Shown here one piece after another: positions 57,979-64,000 of a stretch of 64,000 bases of DNA. This DNA comes from Rheinheimera mangrovi. GTDB lineage: Bacteria > Pseudomonadota > Gammaproteobacteria > Enterobacterales > Alteromonadaceae. The notes beneath the pieces were generated by a model. It saw only the letters and a list, made by a program, of their open reading frames with translations, had not been told where the DNA came from and searched no databases. How positions within the stretch are numbered: the first letter of the stretch is position 1; every line of letters starts with the position of its first letter. Location: positions 3,269,501-3,333,500 of the forward strand of contig NZ_CP034683.1 of the NCBI RefSeq assembly GCF_003990335.1. Direction: 5' to 3'. A program made the translations under genes and the position numbers.

Positions 57979-58053
57979 GCAGAATCTCCTGCGTTTATAT
58001 TACGAGAAAATTCTACTTTTAGCGTCAGTTAATTTAAGGGATGATTACCGTAC

Positions 58054-58191
58054 TTCTTCTAATTTTTTATCAATGCCAACAAAAGAGTTGGCCTTATCAA
58101 GTGCTCGCGATATCTCGTTTGACCCAGCTGTACAGCTCAGTATTATGAAAAATAATGGTAAAACAGAAAGTTGCTTATATAACTTTTTCAT
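58054..58191 (-). pseudogene. 5' part of a lipoprotein gene cut by IS copy 2
   Basis: From the ATG at 58191 the frame reads MKKLYKQLSVLPLFFIILSC, a signal peptide with lipobox ILSC (Cys20), then TAGSNEISRALDKANSFVGIDKKLEEV up to the GTAC duplication, given here in parts. A frame open further upstream to 58257 lacks a signal-like start. After removing the IS it would continue PARVMLSDFFANTQ before leaving the frame of the 56297-56806 segment. It was probably an outer- or inner-membrane lipoprotein carried as cargo. Confidence 0.5.
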
Positions 58192-58333
58192 ACAAATATC
58201 CTTATACATGCCAAATGTTAACATAAAAGAAACAAACAGACATTTTCTACAGCACATAGATTATGGATAGATTTGGATATTTGTAAAATGAGCTTATTAT
58301 TTAACCTTCCTGTTAATTAAACAATCTATAGCG

Positions 58334-59350
58334 TCACTTGTTACCTCTCTTACTTGCTGGCAGCGTAAAAAGCTTTTCTAACGCGACTCGCTCGCTCTCA
58401 TTCAAATCACGATAAACCTGATTTGAGGGAAGCTTACGTCTCTGTATTGCAGTAGTCAGCTTATGCTCAGCATCAGAGTCACTTAGCCATAGCGCTAGTC
58501 CAATAACGTAGTGCCGCTCATCTATCGCTCGATGTTCAAACGCCATGCGGGACTTGATCAAATCAAGCACCGGCTGTCCAGTTAGCTCACACACATAACT
58601 TTGTAGATCAGGAGCCAGGGATTGACTTACGATCAGGCGACACAGTTGATGTAAGAGTAGCATTCGGCCGTAGTGAAAAACTCCTGAGCCTGTCAGTTGT
58701 TGGTCGACCACGCTCAGTAATTCGTTCCATTGCGCAAATGCGGGGCTACACTCTTTTACCATTGAGACGCTTGGGGCTTCAGATAGCTTAAAACCGCAAT
58801 ACCAGCAGTGATCCATTGGCTCCCCTTCCATCTGATTAGCCTTACCCAGCTCAGCTCTGTGGTACGACACAGGCATTTTGCAGCTATGACAACGGTCGTG
58901 CATTAAAATGTGATGTTTAGGGCAGAAGGTATAAAACGCCAGACGCCAACTCAACCGGAAATAAGGCTCAGAATCTTCAGCCAGGCATTGGGGACAAAAC
59001 TGCACTCCAAAGTTACGAAAAGTGCGATGATAGAGGGACAAAGGGAGAACCCAGCGTAACTGGCCACTCAGATGTTTTTTGGTAAAGAATAGGCCTTCAA
59101 ACAACAGCATGGTCGTTTTCACGACCTCAGTCAGCGGTGTTGCGGTCTTCTCACTCAGAGTATTCAGTAACCACTCAGGTGCATGCCGGTCAACATCCCG
59201 ATTCCAGATCTGGCGTTCATGACCAAAGTTCCGGACACAGAAGGTTTGCACTTTCATTCCATTGGCATGAGCGCAACGAATAAGCCAGGACGATAAACAT
59301 TCACCGGAGTATGGATGGGGATGTGCTGGCCAGACACGTCCCGTCAGCAT
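58334..59350 (-). CDS. tniQ: TniQ-family target-selection protein (TnsD-like)
   Basis: This 338-residue protein has the TniQ opening WPAHPHPYSGECLSSWLIRCAHANG and zinc-ribbon cysteines in FCPQCLAED ... FCPKHH and CHSC ... CWYCGF (about residues 135-195). TniQ/TnsD proteins bridge the AAA regulator to a target; in Tn7 TnsD binds the end of glmS. Here it may recognise the 3' end of lipA, where the element sits; this is inference. It is shorter than Tn7 TnsD (508 residues), lacking most of the C-terminal DNA-binding part. The start is 1 bp after tnsC. Confidence 0.88.
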   Translation of the reverse strand: MLTGRVWPAHPHPYSGECLSSWLIRCAHANGMKVQTFCVRNFGHERQIWNRDVDRHAPEWLLNTLSEKTATPLTEVVKTTMLLFEGLFFTKKHLSGQLRWVLPLSLYHRTFRNFGVQFCPQCLAEDSEPYFRLSWRLAFYTFCPKHHILMHDRCHSCKMPVSYHRAELGKANQMEGEPMDHCWYCGFKLSEAPSVSMVKECSPAFAQWNELLSVVDQQLTGSGVFHYGRMLLLHQLCRLIVSQSLAPDLQSYVCELTGQPVLDLIKSRMAFEHRAIDERHYVIGLALWLSDSDAEHKLTTAIQRRKLPSNQVYRDLNESERVALEKLFTLPASKRGNK

Positions 59351-59351
59351 C

Positions 59352-60245
59352 TTAGTAGTTCTTATCTATCTGGCGTTTACGCTCAGAAGGTGGAGTCCAG
59401 TTGATAGCTGCCAGCATATCAAAGGTAATGTGCTCCTTACCTGACTTCACAGCATATACAGCAGCACCAGTCAGTACTTTAGACAGTTCACCAATGTAAC
59501 CTTCACTCATCGCGTATAGCTTTGATGCCAGAGCTTCGCTATGCAAAGTGGACGGCTTTTTTAATGGCAGCATTTTCTCAAAGCTGGCTAACAAACGCAG
59601 AAACTCGTTATTAAATTCCCACCGAGGCAATACTAAGGGTTTAAAGCGGTTTGCCATTTGCGGGTCTGTTTGCAGTGCCCGAAACGCATCTTTGGTACCA
59701 AAACCGACGATACTGATCTGCAGTTCATTACTCAGATACTTTAATACGTTTAAAAAGGTTCTTTGCCTGTTCATACTTCCCGCCAGTATGTTGTGCACCT
59801 CGTCCACAACTAATACTTTTAACTGAGCATAACGCAACAGTTTCAGCACCTGGAACTGTTTTTTATCCACTCTTTCACTGGGTTTGTAAGGTGCAAAGAG
59901 TGAGTCCAGGATAGCATTATAAAAACGGCCCTCATCCGGCACTGGTGGAGCCTGAATGTACATAACAGGCACCAGAACACCTTCGCCTGCAGGATTGTCC
60001 TGTGCAGGATGCAATTGGCAAAAGCGCTTGGCCAGCATAGTTTTGCCATTGTTCGAATCGCCCACAATCAGCATGCTTGGCATACGGTTGTTACGCGGGT
60101 GGCTTAGCAAATCCTCCATGCTTGCCAGCACTTCTTTTGCCTGAGAATAACCTATCCAGCGATCTGTCAAAATTCTGGTAATGCGATCTTCAGTGCTTAA
60201 CTCCAGCGCATCCTTTGCAGCCTGATTCAAATGATCTGCACTCAT
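59352..60245 (-). CDS. tnsC: TnsC/TniB-like AAA+ transposition regulator
   Basis: This 297-residue AAA ATPase has Walker A GDSNNGKT at 62-69 and Walker B VLVVDEVH at about 144-151, with a sensor segment SIVGFGTKDAF. It is the short TniB-type form, without the long C-terminal tail of Tn7 TnsC. It would form ATP-dependent filaments on target DNA, read TniQ and activate the transposase. The start ATG overlaps the stop of the transposase gene (ATGA). Confidence 0.92.
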   Translation of the reverse strand: MSADHLNQAAKDALELSTEDRITRILTDRWIGYSQAKEVLASMEDLLSHPRNNRMPSMLIVGDSNNGKTMLAKRFCQLHPAQDNPAGEGVLVPVMYIQAPPVPDEGRFYNAILDSLFAPYKPSERVDKKQFQVLKLLRYAQLKVLVVDEVHNILAGSMNRQRTFLNVLKYLSNELQISIVGFGTKDAFRALQTDPQMANRFKPLVLPRWEFNNEFLRLLASFEKMLPLKKPSTLHSEALASKLYAMSEGYIGELSKVLTGAAVYAVKSGKEHITFDMLAAINWTPPSERKRQIDKNY

Positions 60246-62113
60246 AACAAGTCATCCATTTCATCGAAAGGCTGAATATCTGGCACAGCCGTATCAGTAG
60301 GCCATTGCTCTGCAGGTTTAGGAGAAACAACGTCATTCAGCGGTTTATGTGCTTCGCTGTGGCCTTTTCGCCGCTGATGTAGCCGACGCACAGCCTTACT
60401 TTTGTCTATCGATTGGCGCTCGATTTCACGCATCCGTTCATAGGCATCAAATATAGCTCTCTCGTCGACATGTCGACGTCCATCCGCTTCAGCTCTGCTT
60501 TTCGCTTCCCGCAATTCCCATATGCTAATCGCTGGATGCGAGGTGTCACGGTAAGGTATGGGATAGTAAGTACTCAACTCAGGGTCATAAAACCAAATCT
60601 GACTGATATCGCGAGGGTCACGCCTGAAGGTAAACTTGCGTTTTTTTGATGGCTCTTTCAAATCGGGTGCATTAATCCAGCGTCTCAAAACGTCGTGATA
60701 ATAATGAATCTCGTCAATCTGCACGCCATAGTCCTGCACAGTTCTGAGTTCAAACGGCATTAAATCCAGTCGCAATTTGTATTCATCTGTTATCTTTGCC
60801 GGCAAACCAGCCCCTGGGTTCTGGTCATCTCCAAAGATACCTTTGTGCCAGGCAGCGATTGGTGCCATACCAATACTACTGTGCACCTTCTGATGATAGA
60901 CATCCACAATGCAGGTAGTCAGCCAGGCTTCAAATTCAGACAGTGTAAGGGCTGCTTTACCTTCTGAGTCATATTCACCTTTTTGGCGTACATTAGCGAA
61001 AGTCGCCCCTGCCAGCTCGTGAATTTCTTTGGAAAAAGTGCCTAACACTCGTTCAACATGGGCACCAAAATTTGGCCGTCCGACAGGTCGCCATTCAATA
61101 TCAATCCCATATTGCTCGAAAGCTCTGGTCAGCATCTGACCGCGAAACTCTTTAGCATTGTCCAAATGTACCTTGACCGGTAATCCCCAGACAGGCCATT
61201 GATTCTTGACATCAAAGTTATTCAGCCACTTATCTTTTGGCAAGATGGCGTGCACCAGGCATAAGCCGGTCGACAACGCACTCGGTGGGTCAAAGGACAC
61301 ATAAAACCCAATGATCATTCTGCTGTATACGTCAAAAGCCAAAGTGATCCATGGACGCCCTATTGGCTGCCGGTAATGATCATCAACCAGGATAATGTCT
61401 AACTTTGTATGGTCAATCTGAACAACGGCTAATGGGTAGTCCGCACCTGGGAATTTGCCTTCATGGGGCTTGTAACTCAGATCAGCAGTTTTCCTGCCCA
61501 ATCTCGCGGCAGCTACAAGTTCGCCACTTAACGCTTTAACACGATTACGCACTGTGTTGGCGTGAGGTACAGCAAGACCTCTCTCGAGACAAAGTTCACG
61601 AACTCTGCTGCAAACCTTATGTACTGACTTCTTCTGCTTAGATAAATACTCGGTTGCAATGACCTGCCGGATCACTTCTTCTACTTGATCATCAAATCTT
61701 ACCTGACCTTTGTCACGCCGCTGTTTAGGTAACAATCCGGTAAGCAGTCCTGAATCACTGTAGTCTTTAATCCAGCGGTACAAGGTAGTTACGTAGATAC
61801 CATGTTTTGCAGCCGCATCTTCCATCTGCAACCGTGTTCTGGAGGGTAAATCTAACAGTGGTTTGATAATGTCGTACCGTAATTTAGCAATAGCCCAGGC
61901 TTCATCAGTGATAACCTGAAGGTCTGGCTTAAAGTCATCTGCCATAGCAACCACAGACTCCAGCTCACTGATATCTGCAGTACAAAGCTGTTGTGTTTGC
62001 TCGTCCAGTAGTTCAACTTCAGCCAACGACAAAACCTGAGATATTCGGTGTTTCTGTCCTCGATAAACGACTTGTTGCCCAGCAGCAATCTTCAGAGTTT
62101 TATTATTGGCCAT
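60242..62113 (-). CDS. tnsB: TnsB/TniA-like DDE transposase
   Basis: This 623-residue Mu/TniA-type transposase has N-terminal helix-turn-helix domains (TTLYRWIKDYSDSG near 110), an integrase core with Asp234 in VVQIDHTKLD, Asp318 in VKVHLDNAKEF and Glu354 in HVERVLG, and a Mu-C-type C-terminal domain (about 500-580). It cuts the 3' ends and joins them to target. I chose the ATG at 62113 (GGAG 8 bp upstream); a TTG two codons earlier is the frame's first start. It overlaps tnsA and tnsC, showing one translation-coupled operon. Confidence 0.93.
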   Translation of the reverse strand: MANNKTLKIAAGQQVVYRGQKHRISQVLSLAEVELLDEQTQQLCTADISELESVVAMADDFKPDLQVITDEAWAIAKLRYDIIKPLLDLPSRTRLQMEDAAAKHGIYVTTLYRWIKDYSDSGLLTGLLPKQRRDKGQVRFDDQVEEVIRQVIATEYLSKQKKSVHKVCSRVRELCLERGLAVPHANTVRNRVKALSGELVAAARLGRKTADLSYKPHEGKFPGADYPLAVVQIDHTKLDIILVDDHYRQPIGRPWITLAFDVYSRMIIGFYVSFDPPSALSTGLCLVHAILPKDKWLNNFDVKNQWPVWGLPVKVHLDNAKEFRGQMLTRAFEQYGIDIEWRPVGRPNFGAHVERVLGTFSKEIHELAGATFANVRQKGEYDSEGKAALTLSEFEAWLTTCIVDVYHQKVHSSIGMAPIAAWHKGIFGDDQNPGAGLPAKITDEYKLRLDLMPFELRTVQDYGVQIDEIHYYHDVLRRWINAPDLKEPSKKRKFTFRRDPRDISQIWFYDPELSTYYPIPYRDTSHPAISIWELREAKSRAEADGRRHVDERAIFDAYERMREIERQSIDKSKAVRRLHQRRKGHSEAHKPLNDVVSPKPAEQWPTDTAVPDIQPFDEMDDLL

Positions 62114-62768
62114 CAGCAATACTCCATATTTTGCTGCTCATTGTCAGTTTGCTATCTAAGTCAGTAGCAACTTTTCCAGTACCTATCAAATGCCAAAGCG
62201 CGGGGATTAAGGCTGCCCTTTGCCAAGGGTCTTCTGAAATTGCAGCCAGTAAAAGGTCAGGTGTTGTTTGCTTGAGGCTATTTAGCCTGGTAAGCAGTAT
62301 TTCAGTATCAGAATTTGCTAGCGCACCTCTACGCACAAAGGGAACAAGAAACTTAGCATTAGCCAATTTAGGGGTTCTGATATGCTTTTCAGTGATCAGC
62401 TTAAAACGCCAGCCTTGTCTCTTGGCAAAGCTAACAGCAGCTTTAAACTTAGGCTTAAACTCCTTCCAATTTGTTCGTAACTCGTCCGCATACTTCACTT
62501 CACAGAGCATTGGTTTACAGCCTGAAGCTTTGTAGTAAACCAGCATATCCGGTGTATAGCTTCTGGGTTTTCCTTTTCCATCCTCCCAATCGATGCGCCA
62601 AGGTTGCACTTCAAAGGACGAGATACCGGGATCAAACTCCAACAACGTAATAAAATCACGCTCTAAAGTAGATTCATACATCGCTGGCCCGTCGGCTTTG
62701 GAATAGGCAGCAATGCCGGTGACGTTACGGTAATTTTTGGGAATTTTGCGGACTGGCATATCAGTCAC
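62103..62768 (-). CDS. tnsA: TnsA-like endonuclease
   Basis: This 221-residue protein has a PD-(D/E)XK-type nuclease fold: Glu in YESTLERDF (32-36), Asp74 in SYTPDMLVY, and the E-V-K motif LCEVKY (90-92). TnsA cuts the 5' ends so that, with TnsB, the transposon is excised and inserted without replication. The start is a GTG at 62768, overlapping the stop of the DUF2971 gene (GTGACTGA); an ATG three codons in is an alternative. The C-terminal part (about 130-221) contacts the other transposition proteins in Tn7. Confidence 0.9.
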   Translation of the reverse strand: MTDMPVRKIPKNYRNVTGIAAYSKADGPAMYESTLERDFITLLEFDPGISSFEVQPWRIDWEDGKGKPRSYTPDMLVYYKASGCKPMLCEVKYADELRTNWKEFKPKFKAAVSFAKRQGWRFKLITEKHIRTPKLANAKFLVPFVRRGALANSDTEILLTRLNSLKQTTPDLLLAAISEDPWQRAALIPALWHLIGTGKVATDLDSKLTMSSKIWSIADGQ

Positions 62769-63519
62769 CCTTCAGCAGTTCGCTGAGCTGAATTCGGTCA
62801 AAATCCAAAGCATAAGCTTCTGGTTTCTTCGCTGCTTTAAACAGCAGGATATGTGACCATTCATCCGAACTTAAAACTTTATGGAGCTTCTTTTTTGTTT
62901 TAAGAGTCGTCTTTAAGCCGATGGTAACTGAGTTGATTGCTTCTGGAGTAATAGACGATAGACCAGGGGTTCTCTTTAATAAACGTCTTTCACGTTCATA
63001 CGTCCAATACCAATATTTTGATGTAACCAAAGACTTAAAGACCCAATCTGCAATAAGTTTTTCGTCCAGTTCTCTGTCTTCAGACAGAAACTCAAACTGC
63101 CATTCAAGGTTTTTGATCGGGTGCTTACTTCCATAGGTAACATCGCTCACCTTACAACTCGTCTGGCGCTTGAGTACCTCTTCATCAAATCCTATACATA
63201 TACCTGTGTGACAATTTGCGTAATGAGCCCACATTAATTGATTTTTCTTAGCGCGACTAAAACAGCAGATTCCGATACCTCTAACAATATCTGTCACCTT
63301 CCTGACGATATTCTCAATTTGAACACTTTCAGCCAAAATGGAATTGCTTAGGGACTCCCTAAGTACTCTTTCATACTCTATCTGACAGTCAAAGGGATCG
63401 TTAAAAGTAGCTGGGTCAGCGAAGTAAATTTCTTTTCGTTTAAATTCAACCAAGAAAAATTTTGATTTCGGATCGGAGAACTTGAATAGTACTTTTTTGG
63501 AAGGGTCTTTATTTACCAT
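62761..63519 (-). CDS. DUF2971 protein, first gene of the transposition operon
   Basis: This 252-residue protein matches the DUF2971 pattern: KEIYFADPATFNDPFDC (about 29-45), NQLMWAHYANCHTGICIGFD (about 92-111), and the YWTYERERRLLK region (about 170-182). The family has no settled function and turns up in mobile elements and defence islands. Its stop overlaps the tnsA start by 8 bp, so it is translated with the transposition genes rather than being independent cargo. Its start at 63519 lies about 50 bp from the innermost TnsB-type site, so TnsB binding could repress the whole operon. Confidence 0.8.
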   Translation of the reverse strand: MVNKDPSKKVLFKFSDPKSKFFLVEFKRKEIYFADPATFNDPFDCQIEYERVLRESLSNSILAESVQIENIVRKVTDIVRGIGICCFSRAKKNQLMWAHYANCHTGICIGFDEEVLKRQTSCKVSDVTYGSKHPIKNLEWQFEFLSEDRELDEKLIADWVFKSLVTSKYWYWTYERERRLLKRTPGLSSITPEAINSVTIGLKTTLKTKKKLHKVLSSDEWSHILLFKAAKKPEAYALDFDRIQLSELLKGD

Positions 63520-63570
63520 AGCATCATGCTCCGATCAGTTAGGTCCTTAAACTTCTGGCTTAATTTCATG

Positions 63571-63695
63571 ACCCAGTACAAAATAGCGTTGTAAAAAAGG
63601 TATGGTTGAACTGGGGCAAGAGTTACAGTAGCAAAGACCTTTGTAGAAATGAACTGTACAGCTATAACCAGTAGCAAAGATTTTTGTGATTCACA
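63571..63695 (-). repeat. Right end of the Tn7-like element with TnsB-type sites
   Basis: Read inward (minus strand) the terminus is TGTGAATCACAA, then ATCTTTGCTACTGGTTATA (63663-63681), GTCTTTGCTACTGTAA (63623-63638) and a weaker ATTTTGTACTGGGT (63571-63584). The first site is 2-3 bp from the terminus block, whereas in the left end it is 22 bp away. Confidence 0.7.
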
Positions 63696-63700
63696 GAAAT
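63696..63700. repeat. target-site duplication GAAAT, right copy
   Basis: GAAAT follows the ...GATTCACA terminus and equals 46618-46622. Confidence 0.75.
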
Positions 63701-63730
63701 AGTTGTGAATTACAACGCTAAATAGTACTG
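63701..63730 (+). pseudogene. lipA: displaced original 3' end of lipA
   Basis: After GAAAT the host DNA continues AGTTGTGAATTACAACG to CTAAATAGTACTG. In the lipA frame (GAA GAA ATA GTT GTG AAT TAC AAC GCT AAA TAG) it encodes the former end of LipA. Bases 63703-63730 equal 46622-46649. The flanking terminator of lipA follows at 63802. Confidence 0.7.
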
Positions 63731-63801
63731 CACGGTGCTATTTTGTACCAAAACAGTTAAGGCATTAGCAGTGACAGGCCACTTTCTAACTAAGCCCTTG
63801 T

Positions 63802-63836
63802 GCAGGCAGTTAAATTTAGCTGCCTGCCCTGTCTTT
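63802..63836 (+). terminator. former lipA terminator, separated from lipA by the transposon
   Basis: GCAGGCAG (63802-63809) and CTGCCTGC (63820-63827) form a perfect 8-bp stem with an AT loop, followed by CCTGTCTTTT. It lies about 75 bp after the displaced lipA stop and would have ended the lipB-lipA transcript before the insertion. Confidence 0.7.
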
Positions 63837-63884
63837 TCATGCCGGGAACAACTATGCTCAACTCAGTGAACTGAAGGATTTGGT

Positions 63885-64000
63885 ATGGACAACAGACGTT
63901 TTAGCCGGGTGTTATTTTCCGGTCCGGTACAACTGAAAAATGCCGACACTCTGTATACAGGTCATTTGCATGATTTGTCGCTCAAAGGTGCTTTATTAAA
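63885..64000 (+). CDS. PilZ-domain protein, N-terminal part (cut by window end)
   Basis: Only 38 complete codons are visible. MDNRRFSRVLFSGPVQL carries the RRxxR-type motif of PilZ domains and HDLSLKGALL the D/NxSxxG motif that together bind cyclic di-GMP. The protein is probably a small c-di-GMP receptor. GAAGGATTTGGT precedes the ATG at 63885. This is the native chromosome resuming after the transposon. Confidence 0.8.
   Translation, partial: MDNRRFSRVLFSGPVQLKNADTLYTGHLHDLSLKGALL

Larger units (their letters stand above)
56851..58049 (-). mobile_element. IS3-family (IS407-like) insertion sequence, copy 2
   Basis: A second 1,199-bp copy, in the same orientation as copy 1 and 8,516 bp further on; both encoded proteins are identical to those of copy 1. 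It has the same terminal repeats and its own duplication GTAC. The two copies bracket the cargo from the 3' end of the TnsE-like gene to the lipoprotein locus. They form direct repeats that could delete the segment by homologous recombination. Confidence 0.92.
46623..63695. mobile_element. Tn7-like transposon inserted in the 3' end of lipA
   Basis: The element is 17,073 bp. The left terminus TGTGAATTACAA and right terminus (read inward) TGTGAATCACAA match at 11 of 12 positions, giving TGT...ACA ends. It is flanked by GAAAT. TnsB-type repeats (ATCTTTGC-A/T-ACT...) lie inward of both ends. Right-end genes on the minus strand encode TnsA, a DDE transposase, an AAA regulator and TniQ; a TnsE-like gene is at the left end. 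Short TnsB/TnsC homologs resemble TniA/TniB, so it is nearer to the Tn6022/Tn5053 side of the family than to Tn7 itself. Two IS407-like copies have inserted secondarily. With tnsE broken, alternative targeting may be lost. Confidence 0.85.

Noticed and set aside
48331..58053. Composite transposon formed by the two IS407-like copies
   Set aside because: Each copy has its own duplication (GATC, GTAC) and the outer flanks do not match, so the copies inserted independently.
46622..63730. 28-bp direct repeat at both edges of the island read as attL/attR of a tyrosine-recombinase island
   Set aside because: No integrase gene is present. TGT...ACA termini, GAAAT duplications and TnsB-type sites place the true ends so that the left copy of the repeat lies inside the element.
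1..64000. tRNA or rRNA genes
   Set aside because: I saw no cloverleaf-type sequence with conserved T-loop GTTCRANNC and CCA context and no rRNA segment, but a covariance search was not possible here.

Overview
This 64 kb window is a chromosomal segment of a gammaproteobacterium. The conserved order miaB-ybeZ-ybeY-corC-lnt ... ybeL ... leuS-lptE-holA-nadD-rsfS-rlmH-mrdA-mrdB-rlpA-dacA-ybeD-lipB-lipA is the enterobacterial/alteromonad arrangement. Protein character (GlyGly-CTERM protein, DUF2959, YcbZ-type Lon homolog) and the many ERIC-like intergenic repeats suggest an aquatic genus such as Rheinheimera. That genus is an inference from general resemblance, not a database result.

Layout. 1-1310: a partial IS3-family element has cut into what looks like a small integron cassette region: one complete cassette with an attC-like site, and the 5' stub of a second. 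1514-8100: an EamA transporter, an array of ERIC-like repeats, and an adaptor-ATPase-permease-permease export operon. 8446-14960: leuE, then miaB, ybeZ, ybeY, corC and lnt. 15087-33305: accessory chromosomal genes (PhoD-like phosphatase, chemoreceptor, GlyGly-CTERM surface protein, GH3 hexosaminidase, DUF2959 lipoprotein, EF-hand protein, yjjG, Lon-like protease, ybeL, serine hydrolase). 33482-46644: the housekeeping block for translation, cell-wall elongation and lipoate synthesis.

46623-63695: a 17.1 kb Tn7-like transposon sits in the last codons of lipA. Its ends read TGT...ACA, are flanked by a 5-bp duplication GAAAT, and carry repeated TnsB-type sites. The right end holds an overlapping operon DUF2971-tnsA-tnsB(tniA-like)-tnsC(tniB-like)-tniQ. 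The left end holds a TnsE-like gene broken by an insertion sequence. The left terminus restores the last LipA codons and stop: it repeats 27 bases of the displaced lipA 3' end, which is still present beyond the right end.

The cargo lies between two identical IS407-like (IS3 family) copies. It has a membrane protein/PH-like pair, a broken lipoprotein locus, and a tightly spaced four-gene operon: Eco57I/TaqI-type adenine methyltransferase, a protein with two GHKL ATPase modules (MORC/Hsp90-like plus histidine kinase), a receiver-like protein, and an unknown protein. No nuclease accompanies the methyltransferase. This operon is the best candidate in the window for an undescribed, probably defensive, signalling system. 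The window ends in a PilZ-domain gene.
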